Shown here in pieces: positions 9,565 through 19,100 of a stretch of DNA of 64,000 nucleotides (positions are counted from its first letter, which is position 1; every line of letters begins with the position of its first letter). The position numbers were made by a program, and so were the translations under genes. Source of the stretch: Bacteroidales bacterium UBA3844 (lineage in GTDB: Bacteria; Bacteroidota; Bacteroidia; Bacteroidales; Paludibacteraceae); the NCBI GenBank assembly GCA_002392915.1, contig DGHQ01000023.1, forward strand, positions 1 through 64,000, read 5' to 3'. The notes under the pieces are model-generated. The model was given only the letters and a program-made list of their open reading frames with translations, did not search any database and had not been told where the DNA came from.

Positions 9565-9630
9565 AATGCTGAATGCTAAATGCTAAATGCTAAATGCTAA
9601 ATGCTAAATGCTAAATGCTAAATGCTAAAT
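9565..9630. repeat. Heptanucleotide tandem repeat (AATGCTA)n
   Basis: One variant copy AATGCTG (9565-9571), eight perfect AATGCTA copies (9572-9627) and a partial copy, in the gap between the terminator and birA. Shorter AATGC-type tracts also occur near 16100, 20810, 33640 and 45070. Confidence 0.95.
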
Positions 9631-9686
9631 AAAAAAATTAAAATAAATTTTGCATTTCGCATTTCTAATTCCTAATTTTAAAAGTT

Positions 9687-10436
9687 GTGCAGATTCATTT
9701 AATAGAAAAAGAGAGTCTTAGCAGCACCAACGTTACGCTTGCTGATTTGCTGAGAATGGTGCCTGACATTGAAGAAGGTACAGTTGTAAGAGCTATTGAA
9801 CAAACCGCTGGCAAAGGTCAACCTGGAAATCATTGGGAGTCGGAGCCAAAAATGAATATTACAATGAGTCTTCTTCTCCGTCCTGATTTCCTTTCCATAG
9901 TCGACCATTTCTACATATCAATCGCAATGTCGCTCGGCATCACAGACTATCTTATAAGCAAGGGCATCAATGGAGTCTGCATAAAATGGCCAAACGACAT
10001 CTACGTCAGCAACAACAAGATCTGCGGAATACTCATAGAAAACAGTATCATTGGTCATACTATCGACAGTTCCATCGTCGGCATCGGATTGAACATAAAT
10101 CAAAAGAAATTCGTGAGCGATGCTCCTAATCCAATTTCACTCACTAACATAACAGACAAGACATACGATCTGTCGACCGAAATGACTCTGCTATGCAATG
10201 CCCTACTCCGCCGATACGCCATGTTGGCAAACGGGAATATGGAGACCCTACGTGATGAATACATCTCCCGACTTTATCGTTTCAATGAAATGGCAGACTA
10301 TAAACTCCCGTCTACAGATACTATTTTCAAAGCGAAAATCATCGACGTCGCGCCTGAAGGCAGACTGATTATGGAGAGTGACAGCGGGAAAATAATGAAA
10401 TTTGCATTCAAAGAGGTGGTGTTTGTCAATTTGTAA
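9687..10436 (+). CDS. birA: Biotin--[acetyl-CoA-carboxylase] ligase
   Basis: A 249-aa cytoplasmic enzyme that activates biotin with ATP and transfers it to biotin carboxyl carrier protein. Family motifs seen: SLSSTN near the N-terminus, RAIEQTAGKGQPGNHW (the biotinyl-AMP loop, normally GRGRxGxxW), IKWPNDIYVSNNKICGILIE (lysine and Asn-Asp signature) and VGIGLNIN. The N-terminal DNA-binding domain of E. coli BirA is absent, so this is a monofunctional group I ligase. The start is GTG at 9687: it gives the expected short N-terminus before SSTN, and no in-frame ATG lies upstream. The biotin loop reads GKGQPG rather than GRGRxG, a conservative variation. Confidence 0.93.
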   Translation: MQIHLIEKESLSSTNVTLADLLRMVPDIEEGTVVRAIEQTAGKGQPGNHWESEPKMNITMSLLLRPDFLSIVDHFYISIAMSLGITDYLISKGINGVCIKWPNDIYVSNNKICGILIENSIIGHTIDSSIVGIGLNINQKKFVSDAPNPISLTNITDKTYDLSTEMTLLCNALLRRYAMLANGNMETLRDEYISRLYRFNEMADYKLPSTDTIFKAKIIDVAPEGRLIMESDSGKIMKFAFKEVVFVNL

Positions 10437-10472
10437 TTCCTAATTCATAATGCTTAATTGACAAGAAAATAT

Positions 10473-10480
10473 TACTTTTG
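10473..10480 (+). promoter_or_regulatory. -7 box upstream of ruvX
   Basis: TACTTTTG about 20 bp before the ATG at 10499. No convincing -33 element. It would drive ruvX, def and DUF1599. Confidence 0.5.
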
Positions 10481-10498
10481 TTGTCAGAATTGTATAAG

Positions 10499-10927
10499 AT
10501 GGGAAGAATACTCGCAATCGACTATGGACAGAAACGTATCGGCATCGCCGCCACAGATCCGGAGCAAATCATCGCTAACGGATTAGATACCGTTTCGCCA
10601 AATGAAATATTCCAGTTTTTATCCGACTATTTCGCAAAAGAGACTGTCGACAAAGTCGTCATCGGCAAACCTCAAAACATGAACGGTGAAGCGTCCGCCT
10701 CAATGAAATATATTGAGCCATTCGTGAAAGGATTCAAAAAGAAGTTTCCCAACATGCCTATTGAATTCCACGACGAGAGATTCACTTCCGTCCTTGCCAA
10801 CAGGGCCATTCTGGAGAGCGGAGTGAAAAAGAAAGAGCGTCGAGAAAACAAGAAGCTGGTCGACAAAGTCAGCGCGGTGATTATTCTTCAATCATATCTT
10901 GAAAGTCAAAGAATGAAATTCCTATAA
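10499..10927 (+). CDS. ruvX: Putative Holliday junction resolvase / pre-16S rRNA nuclease YqgF
   Basis: A 142-aa RNase H-fold nuclease. It opens MGRILAIDYGQKRIGIA with the first catalytic Asp, then VVIGKPQNMNGEAS, then FHDERFTSVLA with the acidic DER motif, then KKLVDKVSAVIILQSYL with the final acidic residue. All family motifs are present and the length is typical. The internal ATG at 10499 is used because it begins the conserved strand and lies just after a -7 box at 10473-10480; an upstream in-frame ATG falls on that box. In E. coli the protein matures the 16S rRNA 5' end, and a recombination role is also proposed. def follows after 15 bp, suggesting one operon. Confidence 0.93.
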   Translation: MGRILAIDYGQKRIGIAATDPEQIIANGLDTVSPNEIFQFLSDYFAKETVDKVVIGKPQNMNGEASASMKYIEPFVKGFKKKFPNMPIEFHDERFTSVLANRAILESGVKKKERRENKKLVDKVSAVIILQSYLESQRMKFL

Positions 10928-10942
10928 ATAAGATAAAACAAC

Positions 10943-11494
10943 ATGATATATCCTATCACAGTGTACGGACTACCCGTTCTTAAAAAAGTTGCTTCAGAAA
11001 TCACTCCCGATTACCCAAATCTATCAACGGTAATCGAAGACATGTATAAGACATTGACTCATGCCGAAGGTGTCGGTTTGGCTGCCCCACAGGTGAACTT
11101 GTCTATCAAACTTTTCATTGTTGATCTGACATGTTTGGCTGATGAGAATCCTATATACAAAGATTTCAAGAAGACATTCATCAACCCAGAGATCACTTTC
11201 TACAGCGAAGAGGAGGAGAAGGGAGAAGAAGGATGTCTGAGTCTGCCAGGCATCTCAGAACCAGTAAAACGATCAAAGAAAATACGTATCAAGTATCAGG
11301 ATGAGAATTTTGAATGGCACGACGAGGAGTATGAAAACTTTTTCGCGCGCGTCATCCAGCACGAATACGACCATTTGCTAGGCAAGGTGTTCATCGACAG
11401 GATCTCTCCGATCCGCCGTCAGATGAACCGTAGCAAAATCAATGCCATGCTTAAAGGCAAAGTGAAATGCAGATACAATGTCAAGACTGTATAA
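10943..11494 (+). CDS. def: Peptide deformylase
   Basis: A 183-aa metal-dependent hydrolase that removes the N-formyl group from nascent proteins. All three signature motifs are intact: GVGLAAPQV (motif 1), EEGCLSLPG (motif 2, Cys metal ligand) and VIQHEYDHLLGKVFIDR (motif 3, HExxH with two His ligands and the catalytic Glu). The insertion between motifs 1 and 2 (DEN..YKDFKK) is typical of Bacteroidota type 2-like enzymes. It is in the same direction as ruvX (15-bp gap), and DUF1599 starts 2 bp after the stop, so the three are probably co-transcribed. Confidence 0.96.
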   Translation: MIYPITVYGLPVLKKVASEITPDYPNLSTVIEDMYKTLTHAEGVGLAAPQVNLSIKLFIVDLTCLADENPIYKDFKKTFINPEITFYSEEEEKGEEGCLSLPGISEPVKRSKKIRIKYQDENFEWHDEEYENFFARVIQHEYDHLLGKVFIDRISPIRRQMNRSKINAMLKGKVKCRYNVKTV

Positions 11495-11496
11495 CC

Positions 11497-12045
11497 ATGG
11501 CTAAAACAGAAGATCAATTCGACAAAGCGATTCAAGTTTGCCGCGACGTCTACTCAAAGAAGCTGAAGGATTACGGTGCTGCATGGAGGATTATGCGTCC
11601 GTGTTCCATCACCGACCAGATTTTCATCAAAGCCAATCGTATCCGCACATTGGAGACGAAGGGAGACCACCGTGTGGACGAAGGTATCCAGCCAGAGTTG
11701 ATAGGCATCGTCAATTATGCCATCATAGGTATGATCCAGCTAAGCAAAGGTTTTGCTGACGGTGACGACATCACTGTGGATGAAGCCCTTAGTCTTTACG
11801 ACGAGTATATGCAAAAGACACGCACTCTTATGCTCGCTAAAAACCACGACTATGATGAAGCGTGGAGAAGCATGCGCACCACGTCGTACACAGACTTGAT
11901 TCTGATGAAGATATACCGCACAAAGCAAATCGAGAGCAACAACGGCAAAACCATCATTTCCGAAGGAATTGAAGCAAACTATATGGACATGGTGAACTAT
12001 GCCATTTTCGGCCTGATCAAAATCGACGAGGCTGAAAACAAATAA
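11497..12045 (+). CDS. DUF1599 (Nmad1) protein with internal duplication
   Basis: A 182-aa protein; the ATG at 11497 lies 2 bp past the def stop and is preferred over an upstream in-frame ATG inside def. Two homologous halves are visible. Each carries DY.xAWRxMR..S.TD.I..K..R, then an acidic EGI segment, then VNYAI.G.I (about residues 20-85 and 105-175). That is the DUF1599 fold, also called nucleotide modification associated domain 1. Its biochemical role is not established. Adjacency to def, a BT_3928-like membrane protein and tpiA is a conserved Bacteroidales arrangement as I recall it, so this looks like a core gene, not an imported one. Confidence 0.88.
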   Translation: MAKTEDQFDKAIQVCRDVYSKKLKDYGAAWRIMRPCSITDQIFIKANRIRTLETKGDHRVDEGIQPELIGIVNYAIIGMIQLSKGFADGDDITVDEALSLYDEYMQKTRTLMLAKNHDYDEAWRSMRTTSYTDLILMKIYRTKQIESNNGKTIISEGIEANYMDMVNYAIFGLIKIDEAENK

Positions 12046-12053
12046 TCATTATG

Positions 12054-12076
12054 GAGACGGGAGGCATTCCCGTCTC
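12054..12076 (+). terminator. Hairpin after DUF1599
   Basis: GAGACGGGA (12054-12062) / TCCCGTCTC (12068-12076) is a perfect 9-bp stem, but only a weak T-rich tail follows. It is possibly an attenuator between DUF1599 and the next gene. Confidence 0.6.
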
Positions 12077-12147
12077 ATTAATATTATCATACAGTCTGAC
12101 AATATGCCAGGCGAATCAACCATACAACATAAATTCGAATCTCACAA

Positions 12148-13320
12148 ATGAGGAAGAAGCTGTCAATCCTTATCAAAAAACTTAGAAACACGACGCTGCG
12201 CAAAATATTGGTTTTTGTGTCACGCCTTATCGTAGGATTGCTCTGTCTCATCCCAGGATACGAATCCATCGTCGACCCTGTAGGTTCGAACATTTTGTGT
12301 GACAGATACTTGCACTGTCTCAAACTAGACGTGCTGCTGCCATTATCATACATAATATCCATCTCCATTTCGTCGCTCCAGTTCGTCATCGGAGTCTGCA
12401 TGACATTAGGAGCCAAAATCAAATGGACATCTATAATGGCAACTATATTCCTTACCGTACAGATCATCACGTCCGCCACCACAATCCACCAATGTCCAGA
12501 TATCTACGACGGAATCACCCGCACCATCAGTGCACATACATTCGGCAGCTCGATCGCCCACAATATAATGTTGCTGGGATTGGCGTCACTGGTATTCCAT
12601 TGGAGAAATTATAATTTAGCATTATATACGAAGCGTACAGAGTGGATTATCTCCATCTACGGATTCGCATTTTCAGTCGTGATGGCGATCCACTGCTATT
12701 TCTCACTTCCGATTCTAGACCTCACCGTCTGCAAAGAGGGAGACCCGATACAAAATGTGATCGAATACGCAGAGAAACACCAGATTGAAATCGACGAGAA
12801 GACCCAAGCTGCGATGTCTAAGAAAGGATACTCCTTCATTCTCGTAAGCCCAGACATCACACAGGCAAGCACAACATATAGAAAACAACTAAACAAACTA
12901 TACTCATATTGCAAAAACAACAATTATGATTTTGCAATGCTCACCACAGCCGACCCAAACAGCCGTGAAGTGGATGAATATATAATAGAGACTTCTGGAG
13001 CCGAATACCCATTCCTCCAAATCAGACGTGAACTAACAGACGCTTTTGTCCGATCAAATCCAGAATTATTTCTGTTGAAAGACGGAATTGTGGAAAAGAA
13101 ATTTTCATGCTATGAGATACCCACCTACGAGAAACCGTTGGAAGAAGAAAACACAGAAGTTTCCGAAGGCTGGAACGACGTAGCTAAAAGCATATCTTTC
13201 TTCGGTGTGCCACTGATAATCATACTAATATACGATTATCTGATAGAATTGGCTAAACTGCTCTACAGATTTTGGAAAACGAAGCGAAAGAAGAAAGAGA
13301 CAGCAGAGACAGAATCATAA
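12148..13320 (+). CDS. BT_3928-family DoxX-like membrane protein with thioredoxin-fold-like C-terminal domain
   Basis: A 390-aa membrane protein. Residues about 15-185 contain four to five hydrophobic helices of DoxX type: the first near residue 20 includes FVSRLIVGLLCLIPGYESIVDP, others include SIMATIFLTVQIITSATTI and AHNIMLLGLASLVFHW. A hydrophilic domain (about 200-330) follows, with GYSFILVSPDITQAS and FAMLTTADP, reminiscent of a thioredoxin-like sensor lacking a CxxC. A last helix (about 345-365) precedes a Lys/Glu-rich tail. The domain order and the position between DUF1599 and tpiA match the BT_3928 family of Bacteroidota. A redox or respiratory-quinone role is only a guess from the DoxX name. 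The gene lies 100 bp after DUF1599, behind a hairpin. Confidence 0.8.
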   Translation: MRKKLSILIKKLRNTTLRKILVFVSRLIVGLLCLIPGYESIVDPVGSNILCDRYLHCLKLDVLLPLSYIISISISSLQFVIGVCMTLGAKIKWTSIMATIFLTVQIITSATTIHQCPDIYDGITRTISAHTFGSSIAHNIMLLGLASLVFHWRNYNLALYTKRTEWIISIYGFAFSVVMAIHCYFSLPILDLTVCKEGDPIQNVIEYAEKHQIEIDEKTQAAMSKKGYSFILVSPDITQASTTYRKQLNKLYSYCKNNNYDFAMLTTADPNSREVDEYIIETSGAEYPFLQIRRELTDAFVRSNPELFLLKDGIVEKKFSCYEIPTYEKPLEEENTEVSEGWNDVAKSISFFGVPLIIILIYDYLIELAKLLYRFWKTKRKKKETAETES

Positions 13321-13389
13321 AAAAGGTGGATAAAAATTCGCATCGGCACAAAGACAGAATGGCACTGTACCATTTAGCAAATGATTTTC

Positions 13390-13451
13390 GAGGATTGTTA
13401 AGGGCGGAACGCCCTAACCCATTCCATTCCGCGAGCCCAAAGGGCGAGCGG
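13390..13451 (+). repeat. Dispersed palindromic element, forward copy A
   Basis: Starts GAGGATTGTTAAGGGCG, continues with the hairpin GGGCGGAACGCCC, and ends with the pair CGAGCCC / GGGCGAGCGG. Nearly the same text occurs at 33674-33734, and its reverse complement at 40653-40712 and 13618-13691. Confidence 0.85.
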
Positions 13452-13617
13452 TAAAAAATGTTTCATTGTGCTTCTATTTTTTTATTAACGTGAGTTCGAT
13501 GATTTGTAATCTGTGAATCATTTTCCACTTTCTGATTAATATTTAACCTCCTTTTCTCATAAAAAGACGAAGTCTTTCTCTGTGAACTTTTCTCTCTGTA
13601 GTTTTATTAAATTTTAT

Positions 13618-13691
13618 GTGCTCGCCTACGGCTCGCACGTGGGAAGGGGTTAGGGCCAATATCAATCAAACATGGGTCCTTAACAATCCTC
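13618..13691 (-). repeat. Dispersed palindromic element, reverse copy B
   Basis: Starts GTGCTCGCCTACGGCTCGCAC, passes through GGGGTTAGGGC and ends TCCTTAACAATCCTC, the reverse complement of the element start. Together with copy A it makes an inverted pair about 300 bp long. Confidence 0.8.
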
Positions 13692-13846
13692 AGTTATGAC
13701 ACTCAGTCTATCTGTTTTCTTATTTTTTATCGAACTCACGTTAAAATTAGACAGTCCATAAACCGTTTCGATAATGGGTGGATAAAAATTCGCGTCGACA
13801 CAAATACAAAATATTTAACAAGTTTTAGATAATCACCCAAATGTAT

Positions 13847-13854
13847 TATCTTTG
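13847..13854 (+). promoter_or_regulatory. -7 box of the tpiA promoter
   Basis: TATCTTTG fits TAnnTTTG, 46 bp before the tpiA ATG. The -33 region is T-rich but lacks an exact TTG. Confidence 0.5.
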
Positions 13855-13900
13855 TACACGAATTGAATTTAGAATAAACATAAATTAAATATCAACGAAA

Positions 13901-14656
13901 ATGAGAAAGAAAATCGTAGCAGGAAACTGGAAGATGAATACAACTCTTCAGGAGGGTATCGCTTTGGCAAACGACTTGAAGAACGCATTGGCAGGCAAGA
14001 CTCCAAAGTGTGATGTAGTAGTTTGTACTCCATACATCTCAGTTGCAGCAGTTGCTGAGACAGTAAAAGGATCAGTTATCGGCGTAGGAGCTGAGGATTG
14101 TTCAGCAAACGAGAAGGGCGCATTCACAGGAGAGGTTTCTGCAAGCATGGTTGCTTCAACAGGTGCTAAGTACTGTATTCTTGGACACTCAGAGCGTCGT
14201 CAGTACCACGGAGAGGACAACGCACTTCTTATCAAGAAGCTTAACTTGGCTTTGGCTAACGGTCTAACTCCAATCTTCTGTGTAGGAGAGGTTAAGGAAG
14301 AGCGTGAGTCTAACACATTCAAGTCAGTTATCGAGGGTCAGATGGCAGCTGTTTACACTCTTTCTGCAGCAGATTTCGCTAAGGTTGTTATCGCATACGA
14401 GCCAGTTTGGGCTATCGGTACAGGTTTGACTGCAACTTCAGCTCAGGCACAGGAGGTTCACGCATTCATCCGTGCTTCTATCGCAGCTAAGTACGACAAG
14501 GCTACAGCAGACAACACATCAATCCTTTACGGTGGTTCTTGCAAGGGAAGCAACGCTCCTGAGTTGTTCGCTCAGCCAGATATCGACGGTGGTTTGATCG
14601 GTGGTGCCGCTCTTAAGGCAGCTGATTTCATGCAGATCATCGAGGCTTGGAAGTAA
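13901..14656 (+). CDS. tpiA: Triosephosphate isomerase
   Basis: A 251-aa glycolytic TIM-barrel enzyme interconverting dihydroxyacetone phosphate and glyceraldehyde 3-phosphate. Seen: GNWKMN with the catalytic Lys near residue 13, [13 protein letters not shown] with the electrophilic His, [11 protein letters not shown] with the catalytic Glu and the flexible loop 6, and [11 protein letters not shown] plus [10 protein letters not shown] phosphate-binding loops. The length is standard. Codon choice is noticeably more uniform than in neighbours, consistent with high expression. It has its own promoter and a strong terminator, so it is probably monocistronic. Confidence 0.98.
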   Translation: MRKKIVAGNWKMNTTLQEGIALANDLKNALAGKTPKCDVVVCTPYISVAAVAETVKGSVIGVGAEDCSANEKGAFTGEVSASMVASTGAKYCILGHSERRQYHGEDNALLIKKLNLALANGLTPIFCVGEVKEERESNTFKSVIEGQMAAVYTLSAADFAKVVIAYEPVWAIGTGLTATSAQAQEVHAFIRASIAAKYDKATADNTSILYGGSCKGSNAPELFAQPDIDGGLIGGAALKAADFMQIIEAWK

Positions 14657-14673
14657 TAATTCCAACGATTAGA

Positions 14674-14715
14674 AAAACAAAATGGTTCGGCGAAAGTCGA
14701 ACCATTTTTGTTTTA
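14674..14715. terminator. Bidirectional terminator between tpiA and the DUF2130 gene
   Basis: An AAAACAAAATGGTTCG stem pairs with CGAACCATTTTTGTTTT. A/T runs on both sides let it serve the convergent genes on both strands. Confidence 0.85.
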
Positions 14716-14738
14716 TAAAACCTGGTACAATATAAATC

Positions 14739-16079
14739 TCAATCATCTTCTACATCAATATACTCACTACCCTTTCGTGCATCGTCAAACTTCTGTTTCA
14801 TTGTTGGATTATTACGTGTAAGTTTCTTGATAGTCAGAGACTCAGCCTTGTCGTTGGCGAGACGAAGATTGTTCTCACTTCCTATAAGAGCATCCTTGAT
14901 CTTCTGAAGATGCTGAATTGACTTATCAATTTCATCAATAGCAGTCTTAAATTTCTCACTTGCAAGACGATAGTTTTTTCCAAACTTATCCCGAAAATCA
15001 TTAAGTTGATTCTCGAAATTTGACACGTCGACCGACTGGCTCTGTGCTATTGCCAATTGCTGTTTATATTCCAAACTTTTCTTTGATGTCTGAACCAACA
15101 GAGAAATGAGTGGCAAAAAGAACTGAGGTCGGATAACATACATTTTGTCGTACTTGTACGACACATCCACTATACCTCCATTGTAGAGTTCATTTTCAGG
15201 CTCCAGCAGAGAAACAAGTACCGCAAACTCACACTTTTTTGCTTTACGGTCGGCATCCAACTTCTTAAAGAAGTCTTCATTCTTATGTTTGGAAGCAGTC
15301 TCGTCGGCCTCATTCTTCATCTCAAACATGATTGACACATATTCTGTGCCATCATCGGCAAAATCACGGAAGATGAAATCGCCTTTGCTACCTCCAGAAG
15401 CGTCGTTATCCTTCTCGAAATATGCATTAGGCATCACAGGACGCATCATCTGGTTGAACTGAGTGGAGCAATGGATTTCTAACGTCTCGCCTATCATCTT
15501 TGTCGACATGCGGATCTTCAAATCTTTATAGTAATCCACCTGCTCTTTTGCCATCTTTAGTTGATACTCGTACTGTTCTTTGATAGAATTTTCAGAGTTG
15601 ACAGCTTGTTGTTTTACCATCTGGACATTTAGTTTCAGCTGAGCAATCTCTTCATCCTTATCTTTAATGCGTTCCAAAGCCTTTCTCTGCTCATTCATGA
15701 CCGCAATCTGCATCTTATTCTCATCATCCCGAATAGAAGAGTGCAATGCGGCAATTTCTTTCTCCTTATCTGCAATAGCCAGTTTGATTTCTGCGGTTTT
15801 CTTTTCCTCAGCGACATGAAGTTCATTACGCAGCTGTGCAATTATAGATTCCTTCTCCTTGATATCAAGATCCTTCCTGTTTAATGCACTCTGATATTGT
15901 TGTTCAGTCCTAGCTGTTACAAGATCCTGCTCCGCCTTTTGATTTTTGCTGAGTTCAGCAAGTCGACGGTTCAGTTCCGCATCAAACTCCGCATTCTTCA
16001 CCTGGCTGACAATAGATGCATAATCAGCCTCATCAACTTGGAATACATTTCCACACTTTGGACATTTTAATTCTTTCAT
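14739..16079 (-). CDS. DUF2130 protein (coiled coil plus nuclease-like domain)
   Basis: A 446-aa protein. The N-terminus carries a CPKCG half zinc-ribbon ([15 protein letters not shown]). Residues about 25-185 are a highly charged coiled coil rich in E, K and Q. Residues about 190-340 form the DUF2130 core: [14 protein letters not shown], then [28 protein letters not shown], then [23 protein letters not shown] and [16 protein letters not shown]. The D...ExK pattern (GDF...FEMK) suggests a PD-(D/E)XK-like nuclease fold, an inference from motif spacing. A second helical region follows to the C-terminus. The function of the family is unknown. The gene starts 60 bp from the end of the regulator gene on the same strand. 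Confidence 0.88.
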   Translation of the reverse strand: MKELKCPKCGNVFQVDEADYASIVSQVKNAEFDAELNRRLAELSKNQKAEQDLVTARTEQQYQSALNRKDLDIKEKESIIAQLRNELHVAEEKKTAEIKLAIADKEKEIAALHSSIRDDENKMQIAVMNEQRKALERIKDKDEEIAQLKLNVQMVKQQAVNSENSIKEQYEYQLKMAKEQVDYYKDLKIRMSTKMIGETLEIHCSTQFNQMMRPVMPNAYFEKDNDASGGSKGDFIFRDFADDGTEYVSIMFEMKNEADETASKHKNEDFFKKLDADRKAKKCEFAVLVSLLEPENELYNGGIVDVSYKYDKMYVIRPQFFLPLISLLVQTSKKSLEYKQQLAIAQSQSVDVSNFENQLNDFRDKFGKNYRLASEKFKTAIDEIDKSIQHLQKIKDALIGSENNLRLANDKAESLTIKKLTRNNPTMKQKFDDARKGSEYIDVEDD

Positions 16080-16139
16080 ATCGTTTCTTCAACGCAATTA
16101 TGCATTTTGAATTTTGCATTCAGCATTTTTAATTTTCCT

Positions 16140-19100
16140 CTATCTCTGCGACGGTACTCGTCCAAAGAACTGTTTGTATTTTCTTGTGAAGTACGCAGGA
16201 TCAGAGAATCCTACCCTATATGCGACATCTGCCACAGAAATACGCTCTGTAGTCAACAACGAATGAGCCATGTTCAAACGGTAGTCTGTGATGATTTCAA
16301 GCGGTGTCTTGCCCGTCAAAACTTTTACTTTTCTTGTCAAAGTAGATTGGCTTACCGCAGACTCTCTTGCCAACACCTCAATGCTGAAGTCTGAGTCGGA
16401 ATAGTTTTCCTCAATCACCTTTATCACTCTCTTCAAGAACGGATCCATCTCTTCTGTCTTCTCCATAGCGTCCGGTTCGACAATCGTAGATAGGATTCTA
16501 TTTTGAGTGTTTCGCTTCACATTGATGATACTCTGAAGCTTCAGAAGCAACTCTTTCTGGCTGAATGGCTTCGTGATATAATCCACAGCACCCGTGCCAA
16601 GTCCTTCCAGACGCATCTCATCCTCCGTACGCGCTGAGACAAACAGCAATGGGATATGGCTGGTCTCCGGAGATGCCTGTAAAGATTTGTTCAACGTGAA
16701 TCCGTCCATTATCGGCATCTCCACATCACTGACGATCACGTCAGGCTGATCATTCTTTGAAATATTCAGTGCGGCGGATCCGTCATTGGCTGTCAGTACC
16801 GTCGCATACGGTTCTAGCATCGAGACAATGCTTTTCAAGACCATATCATCGTCGTCGACAACAAGTATGACACTCTCGTTCAAAGCAGAATCTTCTTGCG
16901 GGATATATTGAGTTTCCGTTGTCTCCTCTGCCATGATCTGGTTGTTTACCTTGGCTGTCGATTTCTTGAAATATAGGCTTATGCTAGTGCCGACACCCTC
17001 CTTGCTCTCGACACCAATCTTTCCATTCATCTGCTTCATATACTCCTGGCAAAGTGAGAATCCAAGTCCGGAGCCCTTTTCGCCGGTTGTGCCCTCCGTC
17101 GACTCATGCTTTCCATTTGAAAGAAGGTTTTCCAACTGAGCGGGTGTCATTCCCACTCCATTGTCAGAAATTTTCAACAGCAATTCATTTTGCAATTCTT
17201 TTCCTTCGACGGTGATTCTTCCTCCTTCATTGGTAAATTTAAGAGCATTGTTAAGAATATTTCTCACCACCACCTCAAGCTGACGGATATCAGCCTTCGC
17301 GCAACAAGAATAATCTATGTCAGTGACCACATCTATTTTCTTTGCCACAAGCAATTCGTTGAGCAGACGAACCTCATTCTCCACAGACCTTTTCAAGTCG
17401 ACGTCCGACATACGCACCGCAAACTGACTGGTGTTCGACTGTGCCCATGCCAACAGTTTCTGCATTTCGCCCTGCAACATCGACGCTGCGTTTCTGATAT
17501 CCACAAGTGAGCTTTTCTTGATGTTCACCATCTCCTGCGACAATACCGAATCCAGAGAAGCTACAATTCCAAACATCGGATTTCGCAAGTCGTGAGCGAT
17601 AACAGAAATAAGCCTATCTTTCTCTTTCAACGCCACATTCAACTCTTCTGTTCGCTCAGCCACCTTCTGTCGCAACTCATTCTTCAATGCCTCCTGCTGA
17701 CGCATCTTTGTGCGATACACAACGAATATTATCGCTGCCAACAACACCACCTCTAACAAATAACACCACCATGTCTTCCACCATGGAGGCAATACTTTCA
17801 AAGGCAATGTAAGGGTCTGAACAGAGGTGAATGAAGTGGCGGATTTAGCCTCAACCTCCAAAATATAGTCACCCTCTGGAATATAGTTGAATAAGACTCT
17901 GCGATTTTTTCCCATCTCCTTCCAGTCGTCGTTCAATCCCTTCAAACGATAACGAAGAGCAGCTGCTCCTGTTGGGGAATAATCCACCAAATCTATGTCT
18001 ATAGCGATATCAGTCTGGTTATGCTTCAACGTCAGTTCACTCACATTGTGAAGCGTGTATTGCTTCTCCTGCGAAATATAGAGCGTTGAGAAATCCATAT
18101 ACTTGATGTTCTTCGTCACCTGAATCTCATTCGGAGCAAAACATAGATATCCAGTGTTCGTTCCCATATACACATGTCCGTCTTTCGACAAAAATCCAGA
18201 TCGGGAATAGAACAGATACTTAGACATGTTTCCATAATAGCCCGGCAACGAACCTGACGTATTGTGAATTGGATCGTACCACAACACTTTGCCCAATCCG
18301 CCAAACCATATTTTGCCTTTTCCGTCTGAGCATACGACACGGAATTCACAAGAGTCTATCGCCGTTATTTTCTTCACTTCCGAACCATCAGAAGCTATTC
18401 TCAAAACGCCCTCGTTTGTGCCGACATACAGATTGCTATGTTCATCGCAATCAATATCATATAGAGAAAGCGGGCAAACGGATTTGATTGTCGCAAGATC
18501 TTTCATCATTGCTTTGAACACACCCTTTTCCACACGCCAAATCGTGTTTGTCGTAAGGATCCAACAAATGTCATTCTTTTCTATTATTTTGTAAACCCAC
18601 TTATTCGGCATCTTTGCCAACGAATCATCTGCAAGGATTCGTTTGCTCCACGCTCCATTTGCATCCGCCACATACAATCCGTCACCTGCTGACCCACAGA
18701 ATGTCTCACCGTCAGCGAGCTGACAAATGCTGAAAATATTGTTGATTTGAGCCAAACCGTTCATTTTGACACGATGACTTACCCCTGTATTCAGATCCAA
18801 CGACTGCAATCCATCTCCCCATGTGGCAAGCAGCATATTGCCATTTTTGTCACAGTCAATTCCAAGCACATTGTTGCAACCGACTTTGTACTGTCTGAAC
18901 GTATTATCCATCTTCTTGAAAACACCAGATCCATCAGTGGCCACAATCAGATTTCCATCCTGATCCTCGGTAAAATCCGAACATACGTGATTAGAGAATC
19001 CCTGTTCGGACGAGAATGAAATGCCTCGTATCTGCTGTTTATGGTAACACCAAATTCCACTGTTTTGTGTCGAGACCCAAATGTCGCCATTGAAATCTTC

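Larger units (their letters stand above)
13325..13808. repeat. Composite repeat region filling the 13321-13900 gap: 32-bp direct repeats flanking inverted elements
   Basis: Direct repeats begin at 13325-13356 and 13777-13808. Both start GGTGGATAAAAATTCGC, and they differ at three positions in the remainder. Between them lie a forward and a reverse copy of the GAGGATTGTTAAGG element (13390-13451 and 13618-13691), plus an inverted pair AACGTGAGTTCGAT (near 13488) / ATCGAACTCACGTT (near 13730). No gene is seen in the region. Confidence 0.7.
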
